64,000 nucleotides of DNA. Source: JAGVSR01 sp963708775 (GTDB lineage: Bacteria > Pseudomonadota > Alphaproteobacteria > Rhizobiales > Hyphomicrobiaceae). Numbering within the stretch: position 1 is the first letter of the stretch; every line of letters begins with the position of its first letter. Positions 1 to 8,967 of this stretch are shown piece after piece. A program made the translations under genes and the position numbers. The notes beneath the pieces are model-generated. The model was not told the DNA's origin. It searched no databases and was given only the letters and a program-made list of their open reading frames with translations. The stretch is from positions 186,001-250,000 of the forward strand of contig CAVPTI010000002.1 in NCBI GenBank assembly GCA_963708775.1, in the 5' to 3' direction.

Positions 1-4
1 ACCG

Positions 5-1252
5 TCAACTGTCGTTGGCCGAACGCTTCAGAACCACGCGATAGCCGGCTTTTTCCAGTGCGGTCACCGTTTCCGTGAGATGGCCGGCGTCGCGAGTCTC
101 GATGACGAGGTTCAATTCGGTGCCCTTGGCGGGCAGGTCGGTGAACACGCGCTGGTGATAGACTTCGACGATGTTGGCTCCCGCGCTGCCAATGACGCCC
201 GCGACCCTGGCGAGCTGACCCGGTCGATCGGGAATGTCGATGGCAAGGCGCGCGAGGCGACCGTCACGGGCTAATTCGCGGGTCAATACGCTTGCCAGCA
301 GGCGGCTGTCGATGTTGCCGCCGCAGAGCACGAGGCCAACCTTGCGCTCCCTGAACCGGTGCGGATCGGCAATGATCGCCGCGAGCCCCGCCGCGCCGGC
401 TCCCTCGACCACCGTTTTTTCAATGCCGATGAGCAGCGATACGGCGCGTTCGATCTCCGCTTCGCTGACCAGCATGATGTCGTCGACGACGCGGGCGATG
501 ATCGATCGGGTGAGCGCGCCGGGCTCTTTCACCGCGATGCCTTCGGCGAGCGTGTCGCCGCCGATGGGCAGGCTTGCGTGCTTCACCAGATTGTACATCG
601 ACGGGTAGAGACCGGCCTCAATGCCGATAATGCGAATTTTCGGATTGATCGTCTTGGCGGCCGTTCCCATGCCTGAGATCAAGCCGCCGCCGCCGATCGG
701 CAAGACGAGATCGTCGAGATCCGGCACGGCGCCCAGCATTTCGAGCGCGATGGTCCCCTGCCCTGCGATCACCGTGGGATCATCGAACGGATGGATGAAG
801 GTGTAGCCCTTGTCGCGGGCGAGATTGCGGGTGATGCGGGCGCTGTCTTCGAATGTCGCGCCTTCGAGGATGACTGTGGCGCCGAGTGCGCGCGTGTTCT
901 CGACCTTCACCGCGGGCGTGCCCTCCGGCATCACGATCGTTGCCGGAATGCCGAGCCTCGACGCGTGATAGGCGACGCCTTGCGCGTGGTTGCCGGCGGA
1001 CATGGCAATGACACCGGCGGTGCGTTCGGCTGGGGAGAGGCTCGTCAGTTTATTGAGAGCACCGCGTTCCTTGTAGGCGCCGGTGAATTGCAAGTTCTCG
1101 AACTTCAGCCAGATTTGGCAGCCGAGCATGGCGGAGAGCGTCCGGCTATGGGCGAAAGGTGTCTCGACGATTGATCCCTTCAGCGTGAGCGCGGCGGCCT
1201 CGATTGCCGCGAGGTCGATTTCGGCTGCCCGCTGATCCATGTTCGCCGTCAT
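5..1252 (-). CDS. ilvA: Threonine ammonia-lyase with C-terminal ACT domain
   Basis: PLP-dependent deamination of threonine to 2-oxobutanoate, feeding isoleucine synthesis or threonine breakdown in the cytoplasm. The 415-residue protein has the fold-type II PLP site: the Schiff-base lysine is K61 in FTGAYKERGA and the phosphate-binding glycine loop is LPIGGGGL near residue 187. A single ACT domain starts near residue 335 (IDIPDRPGQLARV). One ACT domain and about 400 residues fit the short IlvA/TdcB-with-ACT type, not the 500-residue E. coli IlvA with two. The ACT domain suggests allosteric control by an amino acid. The ATG at 1252 has a purine-rich GGAGCGGGG upstream; M5 is an alternative start. 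The gene ends 4 bases from the window edge but is complete. Confidence 0.93.
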   Translation of the reverse strand: MTANMDQRAAEIDLAAIEAAALTLKGSIVETPFAHSRTLSAMLGCQIWLKFENLQFTGAYKERGALNKLTSLSPAERTAGVIAMSAGNHAQGVAYHASRLGIPATIVMPEGTPAVKVENTRALGATVILEGATFEDSARITRNLARDKGYTFIHPFDDPTVIAGQGTIALEMLGAVPDLDDLVLPIGGGGLISGMGTAAKTINPKIRIIGIEAGLYPSMYNLVKHASLPIGGDTLAEGIAVKEPGALTRSIIARVVDDIMLVSEAEIERAVSLLIGIEKTVVEGAGAAGLAAIIADPHRFRERKVGLVLCGGNIDSRLLASVLTRELARDGRLARLAIDIPDRPGQLARVAGVIGSAGANIVEVYHQRVFTDLPAKGTELNLVIETRDAGHLTETVTALEKAGYRVVLKRSANDS

Positions 1253-1421
1253 TGCCCCGCTCCTATGGCCCGATCGCGGCCGTCATCCGACCATGCGATC
1301 CGGACACTGATTCTGAAAGGTGCCGCCGCGCCCCTGGGCGAGACGCCGCGGTTCGCATCCGTTATATCGCGGCCAGACGGACATCAGAGACGGACATCAG
1401 AGCGAGAGACAGGGTTCAACT

Positions 1422-2303
1422 ATGGCGAAGGTCGCTTTTATCGGGCTGGGCGTGATGGGGTTCCCCATGGCCGGGCATTTGGCGGTTCGAGGGGGCCACG
1501 ACGTCACGGTCTACAACCGTACGGCTGCCAAGGCGGCGGCGTGGGTGGAAAAGTTCCCAGGCGGCAGGTCGGCGGCCACGCCGGCAGAGGCCGCCGCAGG
1601 AGCCGCGTTCGTGTTTTCCTGTGTCGGCAACGACGATGACCTCAGAGCCGTGTCTATCGGTGCTGACGGTGCGTTCCAGACAATGGCGCCGGGCGCGGTC
1701 TTCATCGACCATACGACGGCATCGGCCGAGGTGGCGCGCGAACTCGATGGCAGCGCGCGAGAGAGGAGCCTCCACTTCATCGATGCGCCGGTTTCGGGTG
1801 GCCAGGCGGGCGCGGAGAACGGACAACTCGCCGTCATGTGCGGTGGTGAGGCCGACGCATTCGAACGCGCGCTACCTCTCATCGAAACCTACGCGAAACT
1901 CGCCAAGCTGATCGGTCCGGCAGGGTCAGGGCAGTTGACGAAAATGGTCAATCAGATCGCGATCGCCGGACTCGTGCAGGGTCTCTCGGAGGCGATCGCA
2001 TTCGCGGAGCGCGCGGGGCTCGACGTGGAGAGCGTCATCGGCGTGATCTGCAAGGGCGCGGCACAATCGTGGCAGATGGAGAACCGCTGGAAGACAATGC
2101 ACGCGCGCCAGTTCGAATTCGGGTTTGCGGTTGATTGGATGCGCAAGGATCTCGCGATATGTCTCAGTGAAGCACGACGTTGCGGTGCAGCACTGCCGGT
2201 GACCACGCTCGTTGATGGCTACTACGCTGAAATTCAATCCCGCAGCGGCGGTCGTTACGACACATCAAGTCTTATTTTGCGCCTCGATGATCAGAAGACG
2301 TAG
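1422..2303 (+). CDS. NAD(P)-binding beta-hydroxyacid dehydrogenase (3-hydroxyisobutyrate dehydrogenase family)
   Basis: Cytoplasmic oxidoreductase of the 6PGDH/HIBADH family, 293 residues, the usual length. The N-terminal Rossmann motif is GLGVMGFPMAG (residues 8-18). The substrate-binding signature DAPVSGGQAGAENG lies at 121-134, and the catalytic lysine is probably K174 in GSGQLTKMVNQ. Family members oxidise 3-hydroxyisobutyrate, tartronate semialdehyde or related short hydroxyacids; the substrate cannot be read from sequence. The reading frame stays open upstream to 1320, but the glycine-rich motif only fits the usual N-terminus if translation begins at ATG 1422. It is divergent from the threonine dehydratase gene. 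Confidence 0.85.
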   Translation: MAKVAFIGLGVMGFPMAGHLAVRGGHDVTVYNRTAAKAAAWVEKFPGGRSAATPAEAAAGAAFVFSCVGNDDDLRAVSIGADGAFQTMAPGAVFIDHTTASAEVARELDGSARERSLHFIDAPVSGGQAGAENGQLAVMCGGEADAFERALPLIETYAKLAKLIGPAGSGQLTKMVNQIAIAGLVQGLSEAIAFAERAGLDVESVIGVICKGAAQSWQMENRWKTMHARQFEFGFAVDWMRKDLAICLSEARRCGAALPVTTLVDGYYAEIQSRSGGRYDTSSLILRLDDQKT

Positions 2304-2471
2304 GTGCGGCGCACTAATGCGGCGCACGCGTTTTGTGCAATGTTTAGCAATAAAAATTTGATGTCATACTCTCGACATCCGACGAAAGTAGGGTCTTACT
2401 AGGGATACGGGGGAGGTCAGCAGAAACGGCTTCGCTTTGGGGAGACATGCGGAGCGCAACAGGAGGACACC

Positions 2472-2672
2472 ATGGCATTGCCGACGGTATCGATCGACAA
2501 CCGGGAAATCATCCTGCTCAGTGGTTTCAAAACTGTGACGTCTGAGACAGCGCCGAAAAAGCCCTTCGTCGTTATTCTCGACGAGCGTCAGCTGGAACGC
2601 TCTGTCAAGAACGACAACAACGACGCCGTAGCCTACGGCTATGTGGCCGGACGCTGGATCGCGGTCGCCTAA
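2472..2672 (+). CDS. Small conserved-looking protein of unknown function (66 aa)
   Basis: I do not recognise this protein. It has 66 residues, no signal peptide, no membrane segment, and a mix of short hydrophobic strands and charged residues, suggesting a small soluble domain. It is almost certainly expressed: a perfect AGGAGG ribosome binding site sits at 2461-2466, five bases before the ATG, and a strong hairpin plus T-run terminator follows 20 bases after the stop. It is monocistronic, so it probably has its own promoter in the AT-richer stretch 2340-2400. Confidence 0.7.
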   Translation: MALPTVSIDNREIILLSGFKTVTSETAPKKPFVVILDERQLERSVKNDNNDAVAYGYVAGRWIAVA

Positions 2673-2691
2673 ACCTCTCGCCTCATCAATC

Positions 2692-2727
2692 AAAGGGCGC
2701 GCCAGTGAAATCCGGCGCGCCCTTTTT
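2692..2727. terminator. Rho-independent terminator, probably bidirectional
   Basis: A 12-bp perfect stem (AAAGGGCGCGCC / GGCGCGCCCTTT) with a 10-base loop is followed by further T residues on the plus strand. The A-run at the 5' side gives a T-run on the minus strand. It lies between the convergent small ORF at 2472-2672 and the Lrp gene at 2752-3240, so it can end both transcripts. Confidence 0.85.
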
Positions 2728-2751
2728 ATTTCGGCAGCCTTTTCGCGGGCG

Positions 2752-3240
2752 TCAGGAGGCTTCGCCGCTGCGCGTGGCGCGTGCGAACTGAAGCGGCAGC
2801 GCGGTCGTGTACTTCATCTGCTCCATTGCGAACGCCGATGAGACTTTTGCGATCTCGATCCGGGAGATCATTTTCTTGTAGAACTCGTCATATGCGCGGA
2901 TGTCGGGCACCACGACGCGGAGCAGGTAATCGACTTCCCCGGACATGCGGTAGAATTCGATCACTTCGGGGAAATCGTCCACGGCCTTGTGAAACTTGTC
3001 GAGCCAGGCGGTCGAATGCTTGTCAGTCTTGATCGACACAAAAACGGTGACGCCGGCGTTGACCCGTTCGGGCTCCAGAACGGCCACACGTTTGCGGATG
3101 ACCCCCGTCTCCTCGAGCTTCTGAATGCGACGCCAGCAGGGGGTGGTGGACAGCCCGACCTCCTTGCCGATGTCGGCGACGGGGCGGGTGCAGTCCTCCT
3201 GCAGGATAGACAGGATCTTCACGTCCATCTCGTCCAGCAT
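2752..3240 (-). CDS. Lrp/AsnC family transcriptional regulator
   Basis: DNA-binding regulator of the feast/famine family, 162 residues, the normal length. The N-terminal winged HTH (about residues 3-62) begins LDEMDVKILSILQED and includes GLSTTPCWRRI, the family recognition region. The C-terminal RAM ligand-binding domain holds MSGEVDYLLRVVVPD, the typical beta-strand that binds an amino-acid effector. The TTPCWRRI wording is that of Lrp proper rather than AsnC. Its targets are unknown; the threonine dehydratase gene 1.5 kb away is a plausible one but no binding site was identified. Confidence 0.92.
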   Translation of the reverse strand: MLDEMDVKILSILQEDCTRPVADIGKEVGLSTTPCWRRIQKLEETGVIRKRVAVLEPERVNAGVTVFVSIKTDKHSTAWLDKFHKAVDDFPEVIEFYRMSGEVDYLLRVVVPDIRAYDEFYKKMISRIEIAKVSSAFAMEQMKYTTALPLQFARATRSGEAS

Positions 3241-3344
3241 TGGTCCTCCGAAGCGGGAAAATCTATTCCGGATAGTATGGCTGAAGTGGAGGCTTGTGAA
3301 AAGTTATCCGCATTCGATGTCCATAACTGAAACGGAGTGCCGCG

Positions 3345-3959
3345 TCAGATGCGTTCGGCAACCTTGCTGCGAAGCATGGGCAGGACCTCGGAGCCGAACC
3401 AGGGATTGGCCTTCAGCCAGCCTGTGTTGCGCCAAGATGGATGCGGCAGAGGGACACCCAGCGCACCGCTGACGTCCGCAAGAGTGCGGGGTCCTGCCCT
3501 GACCGTCTCCGTGAGAGAAGCCGCAGGGTCAAGGCCGAGATACCAGCGTTGGGCGTAGGTGCCGACGAGGAGCACGAGGTCGACGGCCGCAAGCTCCTGC
3601 ATCAGACGAGGGCGCCAGAGCGGTGCGCACTCTTTGCGCGGCGGCAGGTCGCCGCCCTTCGCATCCTGCCCGGGGAAGCAGAAACCCATGGGTGCAATGG
3701 CGATGCGTGTCTCGTCGTAGAAAGTTTCAGGTGGGACATTCATCCAGGCGCGCAGGCGGTCGCCCGAGCGGTCGTCGAAGGGTTTGCCCGATGCATGCAC
3801 TTTCGTTCCGGGCGCCTGACCGACGATCAGGATGCGAGCGGTCGCGGAGGCACGCACGACCGGACGCGGCTCATGGGCAAGAGGTGCGCCGCGAGGCTGC
3901 GTCCGGCAGATCCGGCAAGCGCGGATCTCGGCGAGCAACTGGTCGAGAGCCTGCGGCAT
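3345..3959 (-). CDS. Uracil-DNA glycosylase superfamily protein with four-cysteine (Fe-S type) pattern
   Basis: Probable base-excision DNA repair glycosylase, 204 residues. Motif 1 of the UDG superfamily is GQAPGTKVHASGKPF (47-61), which forms the uracil pocket floor. The C-terminal motif HPSWRNTGW is the DNA-intercalation loop. Four cysteines, C15 and C18 (RACRIC), C94 (GFCFPG) and C111 (KEC), have the order and approximate spacing of the [4Fe-4S] ligands in family 4/5 UDGs. Motif 1 lacks the GEAPG of family 4, so the substrate range may differ. The ATG at 3959 leaves only a short lead to the first cysteine, as in the family. Confidence 0.82.
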   Translation of the reverse strand: MPQALDQLLAEIRACRICRTQPRGAPLAHEPRPVVRASATARILIVGQAPGTKVHASGKPFDDRSGDRLRAWMNVPPETFYDETRIAIAPMGFCFPGQDAKGGDLPPRKECAPLWRPRLMQELAAVDLVLLVGTYAQRWYLGLDPAASLTETVRAGPRTLADVSGALGVPLPHPSWRNTGWLKANPWFGSEVLPMLRSKVAERI

Positions 3960-4003
3960 GGCTCGTGATTGCCTTTGTTTGCGGGCTTCGTTGCTTCCCG
4001 GGT

Positions 4004-4747
4004 TCAGAGCGAAAGCTTCATCCCGTCAACGGCCAATTTGACGCCCGGCTGGGAAACCTGATGCTGGTTTATCAGCATGTCGGGCCCCATATGCGTCAAC
4101 ACTACGCTGCGGGCGTTGATGCGCGGAAGTTCTGCGGCGAGCACGCGCCAATTGAGATGGTAGCGTGCGGGCTTCTCGAAGCCATAGCATTCGGTGATAA
4201 AGAGATCGGCGTCGCGGGCGGCGTCGGCAAGGCTCTCCACCCATTCGGTATCGCCCGAGAAGGCGATCACCTTGTCTTCAACTTCGAAGCGCAGAGCATA
4301 CGGTGGCGCGCCGGAGGGATGGCTCACTTCGAAGGGTTTCACCGCGACGGGGCCTTCCTCGAGCCATACCCGTTCCTGATAGGTGCGGAAGATGAGCTCG
4401 AAACCGCGCGGTGTTTTTGACGATCCGGGAAAGAGGGCTTCCGCCGCCGCAGTAAATCGCTCCTCGATCCCGGCGGGGCCGGTCACCACGAGCGGGGATT
4501 TGCGTTTGGCGACGTGGATGGCGTGAATTAGCCACCAGACGAGCCCGGAAAAATGATCGCCATGCAGGTGGGTGATGAAAATCGTCGAGATGCTGTTGGG
4601 GTCGATCTTTTCCCGCTCGAGGCCGATCAGCGTCGTCGCACCGCAATCGATCAGGAACGAGCCATCGGTGTGGGCGACATGGTAGCAAGACTGCAGACGT
4701 CCTCCGCTCCCGAAGGCGTCGCTGCTGCCGATGACAGTAAGTTGCAT
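4004..4747 (-). CDS. MBL-fold metallo-hydrolase (RNase Z-like)
   Basis: Zinc-dependent beta-lactamase-fold hydrolase, 247 residues. The metal-binding motif THLHGDHFSG (59-68) supplies H60, H62, D64 and H65. Further ligands are likely the H of FEVSHPSGAPP, the D of FSGDTEW and the H of LTHMGPDM near the C-terminus. This arrangement matches the RNase Z/ElaC-like branch, but the long exosite arm of true RNase Z is not evident, so the substrate is left open. It lies 44 bases upstream of, and in line with, the UDG-like gene on the same strand. Confidence 0.82.
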   Translation of the reverse strand: MQLTVIGSSDAFGSGGRLQSCYHVAHTDGSFLIDCGATTLIGLEREKIDPNSISTIFITHLHGDHFSGLVWWLIHAIHVAKRKSPLVVTGPAGIEERFTAAAEALFPGSSKTPRGFELIFRTYQERVWLEEGPVAVKPFEVSHPSGAPPYALRFEVEDKVIAFSGDTEWVESLADAARDADLFITECYGFEKPARYHLNWRVLAAELPRINARSVVLTHMGPDMLINQHQVSQPGVKLAVDGMKLSL

Positions 4748-4863
4748 ATCAGCCCTCTAAGCCGCGAACCGCGCAGATTAGCCTCGGCACCGGGCCGGTT
4801 CTGTTCCGGACGTAACAGCGTGATTTGATCAGGGCAACGGCCCTGGCCGGATTGCCGCGCCGT

Positions 4864-5439
4864 TCAGGAGTTCCCGTTATTGCGGCGGCGCCATTCCTGA
4901 GGGCGTTCGAACTCGGAGGCCCACAGGCCGCGACGGGCGGATCGGGCGTCTGCTTCTTCGCTTTTGTAGGCGCCGAACGCCACCGCGAAGCCAGCGGCCA
5001 CCATGCGGGCGTTGAGGTTGTCGCCTGATGCGTTGAAGCAGGTCGCAAGTCCGCGGCCGTGCTGATCGGTCGAATGGATGTCGCAGCGGATTGGCCGGCC
5101 GCCGATGAGCCGATCGAGCGTGCGGCGGGCTTCTTCTCCACAACGCCAGTCGCGGCCATCCTGGGTGCACGTTTGGCGGCCCTCAGGCGCGTCGATACCT
5201 TGCATGCGCACCTCTGTCTGGCCGATGAAGAAGCTGTCGCCATCTACGAGGCGGGGGCGTCCCTCGACCGTGCCTTGGACGACCTGCGGCGTGCATCGTG
5301 CAGCGATGGCGGCGATGAGGCCGAGCAGCAGCAGACCGAGGGTACGCACCGCGTTGCGATTGGGTCTGATCGGGGCCCGCAGCCGAGGCCGGCCTTGTCT
5401 GCGCCCGTCTCCCTTCGGCCACTGCGGTCCGAAGCCCAT
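4864..5439 (-). CDS. Thermonuclease family protein (staphylococcal nuclease fold)
   Basis: SNc-type nuclease of 191 residues that hydrolyses DNA or RNA with calcium. After a basic N-terminus, a hydrophobic segment TLGLLLLGLIAAIAA anchors or exports it. The OB-fold nuclease domain follows with LVDGDSFFIG (calcium-binding aspartates), MQGIDAPEGRQTC (catalytic arginine region) and the C-terminal helix EADARSARRGLWASEF, which is typical of the bacterial branch. The ATG at 5439 is chosen because GGGGAG lies just upstream; a TTG further out (5475) is less likely. The several cysteines suggest disulfides and a periplasmic location. Confidence 0.85.
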   Translation of the reverse strand: MGFGPQWPKGDGRRQGRPRLRAPIRPNRNAVRTLGLLLLGLIAAIAARCTPQVVQGTVEGRPRLVDGDSFFIGQTEVRMQGIDAPEGRQTCTQDGRDWRCGEEARRTLDRLIGGRPIRCDIHSTDQHGRGLATCFNASGDNLNARMVAAGFAVAFGAYKSEEADARSARRGLWASEFERPQEWRRRNNGNS

Positions 5440-5594
5440 GAGATATCTCCCCGATTCACCGTTCAATAAACGCAACGTTAGCGAATGACTGCGAAGTTAA
5501 CGATGGTTTGGCACCAAAGCGATGGCCGCCGGTTCGTCTTGCGCCTCCGCAAGGACCCGCACCGGCCCTCCGTCACGTGCCAGTGGCGGCGGGA

Positions 5595-7185
5595 ATGACA
5601 AAAAACCCAACGGTCGACCAGCTCGAGAAACAGCGGCAACGTCGCGCCACGCGCAAGCGCAGCTCCGACGACATTCGTGCTGCTCGTGAGCGGCTGAGCG
5701 GCTCTGCGCCCATCAAACCCGAGTTCGAATACGAACTTCTGGCGATGTTCGCCCGCAATGAAGTGGGTGCGGCCGTCACGATGCCCGCACTGTCTGTGAT
5801 TTTCGCTCTTGCCGCCATGTTCTGGGCGCCGATGGCCGAAGCCGTTGCATGGCTCGGGCTCGTCATCACCGCGAAGGTCATTCTGATCGAGACCTGCCGC
5901 CGATTCCTGGCGCAGCCGCGTGATCAGCTCAATGTCGACACTTGGCGGCGGCGTCTCATTTTCTCAGAACTCTTGAACGGGACCACATGGGCCGGCTTTG
6001 CGCTCGTTGGCTTCGGTGACGCGGACCCGAGCGTTCCTGGTCTGATGTCTACGTCGCACGTCTTCCTGTTCGCGACCCTTATCGTCCTCCTTGCCATACG
6101 CATGAGCTTTGGATCGACGGTGATGGGCATCCTCTACGCCGGCACGCTGCCGATGACCGTTGTCGTGGTGGCGCGGCTTCTCATACTCGGCGATCCTTTC
6201 TATCTGGCGCTCGCATCGATGGCGGCCGGCGTGAATGTGTACTTCATCTTCCTTGCCAAGGGCCTGCACTCGACGGCACTCGCCATGCTCGAATTCCGGG
6301 CGCAGAAGGACGCGCTCATTTCGGAGCTGGAAGAGGCGCGAGCTCTTGTCGGACGAGGCACGCCGCCGCGCGGAAGCGGCCAACAAGGCCAAGTCGCGTT
6401 TCCTCGCCACGATGAGCCACGAACTCAGGACGCCACTCAACGCCATCATGGGCTTTTCGGAAGTGATGAAGGGCGAAGTTATGGGCCCAATCGGGAACCC
6501 GCTGTATCGCGAATACTGCGGCAATATTCACGACAGCGGCAAACACCTGCTCAATCTCATCAACGAAATTCTTGATCTCTCGCGCATTGAAGCCGGGCGC
6601 TATGAGTTACACGAGGAACCCCTGCGCCTTGCCGACATCGCCGAGGACTGCGTGCGCCTCCTGAAACTTCGTGCCCAGTCAAAGAACGTCGAACTCATCG
6701 AAGATTACGATCTCTCGTTGTCGCAGGTCTGGGCGGACCAGCGTGCGATCCGGCAGATCACGCTCAACCTTCTTTCGAATGCGCTGAAGTTCACGCCGAA
6801 AGGCGGCCGCATCACATTGACGGTCGGGGCGACGACGGACGGCGGGCAATATCTCTCGGTGCTCGATACGGGTCCTGGTATCCCCGCCGACGAAATTCCG
6901 AAGGTGCTGCAGGTGTTTGGGCAGGGGTCGCTCGCGCACGAGAATGCGGAAGGCGGAACCGGGCTTGGCCTGCCGATCGTTCAGAACCTGATTGAATTGC
7001 ATGGCGGGGTCTTCGAGCTTCTGTCGGAGCTTCGCAAAGGCACCGAGGCCATTATCACCCTGCCGAAGCAGCGCATTCTTGCTGCGGTTCCGCCGCTGCA
7101 GCCGCTCGGGCAGGAGCGCCATCGCGGCGGGAATAAGGCTGGCCGGCACGGCCGACAGGGGCGTCTGCGCGCGCTGGCATCCTAA
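5595..7185 (+). CDS. Membrane sensor histidine kinase, interrupted by a single-base frameshift
   Basis: Two-component sensor kinase. From the ATG at 5595 there is a basic cytoplasmic N-terminus, then about five membrane helices (roughly residues 55-230), a short coiled segment, the HisKA domain (ATMSHELRTPLNAIMGFSE, phospho-acceptor His) and an HATPase domain with NLLSNALKFTPKGG (N box), DTGPGIP (G1) and GGTGLGLPIV (G2). It resembles a kinase widespread in Hyphomicrobiales, near the DivJ/PleC cell-cycle group, but I cannot assign it. The membrane half and kinase half lie in different frames. One extra base near 6342-6348 breaks the linker, where LEEARAL should run into SDEARRRAEAANKAKS. Removing one base restores a full-length kinase, so a sequence error is likely. 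Confidence 0.82.
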
Positions 7186-7361
7186 TGTCTTTTACATTGC
7201 CTACCGCGCCGTTGGCCGGGAGCGGCAGGCGGCGGGCAGCGGGATGAGTGCGGCGCGTCGACCCTTGCGGCTCACCCGCCGCGCCTTTACTTAGTCTCAG
7301 GCGGTATGTGATGGCTTGGCGTGTCGCCGACCCACCAATACGCCGCTGAGGACGCCGTTGC

Positions 7362-7547
7362 ATGGAAATGCCCCGCATCGAAACCCCCTGCATCAAGGTC
7401 TGCGTCATCGACCAGACGACGCGCCTGTGCGGGGGATGCGGGCGGACGCTCGATGAAATCGCCGCTTGGGCGACTTACACCAACGATGACCGGCGCCGCA
7501 TCATGGCCGAATTGCCCAACCGGCTGGGGCGCCTCAACGAGGCGTGA
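7362..7547 (+). CDS. DUF1289 domain-containing protein
   Basis: Small cysteine-rich protein of 61 residues matching DUF1289. It has the family pattern: ETPCIKVC near the N-terminus and LCGGCGRTLDEIAAW after it, four cysteines that probably bind a metal or cluster. The family is widespread in proteobacteria and its role is unknown. It ends five bases before the start of the retropepsin-like gene at 7552, so the two are probably co-transcribed. Confidence 0.85.
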   Translation: MEMPRIETPCIKVCVIDQTTRLCGGCGRTLDEIAAWATYTNDDRRRIMAELPNRLGRLNEA

Positions 7548-7551
7548 TCAC

Positions 7552-8259
7552 ATGCTCGTCTGGCTGATGGTGATGCTGGCAGCTCTTCTAGGGCTGTTCT
7601 ACCTGCTTTCCGGTCGCGACAATCCTTTCGCCTCACTCGAAGGCGGCGAACTTGCCGTGCTGGCCGTGTTCGGCGCGCTCGCCCTTCTCTATGTCGTGTC
7701 GCTCGCCGGCGACTATCGCGGACGGGCCTGGCATGCGGCGCGCCACGCGGGGATCTGGGTCGGGCTGTTCTTCGCCCTCATCGCCGCCTACTCGTATCGC
7801 GACGATCTCAGCCAAGTCGCCCGCCGCGTGGGCGGGGAGTTGCTCCCGGCGGGGACACCGCTGCCAGAGGCCGCTGGCGAGGTCGGCGATCGGGCCGTGC
7901 GCCTGCGCAAACATCAGAGCGGACATTTTCTAGCGCGGGGCACCGTTAATGGCGCACCCGTCTCGATGCTGGTCGATACGGGCGCGTCCACCGTCGTGCT
8001 GAAGACGGCCGACGCGGAACGGGCGGGGATTGATTTGTCGGCGCTCACATTTTCAACTCCGGTCAACACCGCGAACGGGATGACATTCGCCGCGCCCGTG
8101 CGGCTGCGGTCGCTCGGGATCGGCAGCATCGTGCTCGATGATGTGGAAGCCCTTGTCGCCAAACCGGGAAATCTTAACGAAAGTTTGCTCGGTATGAGTT
8201 TCTTAAGGCGTTTGCGCTCCTATGAGTTCAGCGGAGACTTCCTGACGTTGCGCGGCTGA
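7552..8259 (+). CDS. Membrane-anchored retropepsin-like aspartic protease (TIGR02281 type), first copy
   Basis: Clan AA aspartic protease of 235 residues. Three hydrophobic segments fill the first 80 residues (LMVMLAALLGLFYLL, LAVLAVFGALALLYVV, IWVGLFFALIAAYSY), followed by a periplasmic single-lobe protease domain. The active site is MLVDTGASTVVL (catalytic Asp in DTGAS), with the retropepsin-type LLGMSFL near the end. The family works as a homodimer because each chain gives one aspartate. The ATG at 7552 lies four bases after the DUF1289 stop. A paralogue follows at 8308. Confidence 0.86.
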   Translation: MLVWLMVMLAALLGLFYLLSGRDNPFASLEGGELAVLAVFGALALLYVVSLAGDYRGRAWHAARHAGIWVGLFFALIAAYSYRDDLSQVARRVGGELLPAGTPLPEAAGEVGDRAVRLRKHQSGHFLARGTVNGAPVSMLVDTGASTVVLKTADAERAGIDLSALTFSTPVNTANGMTFAAPVRLRSLGIGSIVLDDVEALVAKPGNLNESLLGMSFLRRLRSYEFSGDFLTLRG

Positions 8260-8307
8260 GACCGCGCGCGGCGGCTTCCGCGGGATTGGTTCGCGCGAGT
8301 GGTTCCC

Positions 8308-8871
8308 ATGTCGTCCGGTCATCGTACGCTCTTCGGTGAAGTTGCCTCGTGGGTGTTTTTTGCGGCCGTGTCTGTCGTTGCCGTCACCCATTTCGACGAG
8401 TTGAAGGCTCTATCGCATCAACTCCTGGGCACCGACATGGGCAAACTTGCCGCCGCCCAAACCTCACCTGAGCCCGCTGAACAAGCGGCAGTCGCGAGCG
8501 GCTACACGGTGGAATTGCCCATCGGATCCGACGGGCACTACCACGCTGACACCGAAATCAACGGCCGCAGCATTCAGGTCCTCATCGATACCGGGGCGTC
8601 CATAGTGGCGCTGACTGCCGAAGACGCAGAGGCTGCCGGTATCTTCGTCACCGACAAGGATTTCACGCACCGCATCCAGACGGCAAATGGCACGGCCCGC
8701 GTTGCACCCGTCACCCTCGACCGCGTCACCATCGGTGACATTACGGTCCGCGATGTGCGGGGGGTCGTCTCCGAGGCCGGCGCGATGGCGGTTTCGCTGC
8801 TCGGCATGACCTTTCTCAACGAACTCGACCGGGTTGATATCCGTTCTGGGAAACTTATCCTCCAGGATTGA
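8308..8871 (+). CDS. Retropepsin-like aspartic protease (TIGR02281 type), second copy
   Basis: Second clan AA protease in tandem, 187 residues from ATG 8308 (an in-frame GTG at 8299 is less likely). One N-terminal hydrophobic segment (VASWVFFAAVSVVAV) anchors or exports it. The protease core has VLIDTGASIVAL with the catalytic aspartate, and SLLGMTFLNEL with the family C-terminal motif. It shares domain order and motifs with its neighbour at 7552 but has one membrane segment instead of three, so it is an old duplicate rather than a recent copy. Natural substrates of the family are not established. Confidence 0.86.
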   Translation: MSSGHRTLFGEVASWVFFAAVSVVAVTHFDELKALSHQLLGTDMGKLAAAQTSPEPAEQAAVASGYTVELPIGSDGHYHADTEINGRSIQVLIDTGASIVALTAEDAEAAGIFVTDKDFTHRIQTANGTARVAPVTLDRVTIGDITVRDVRGVVSEAGAMAVSLLGMTFLNELDRVDIRSGKLILQD

Positions 8872-8967
8872 CGTTTGATCCGAGGCTCGGCCCGCGCGCC
8901 GCCATAATATACGGGCAAAGCGCGGTCGCGCGGGTATTCGCCCGCGTTTACTATTCCACATACATAG

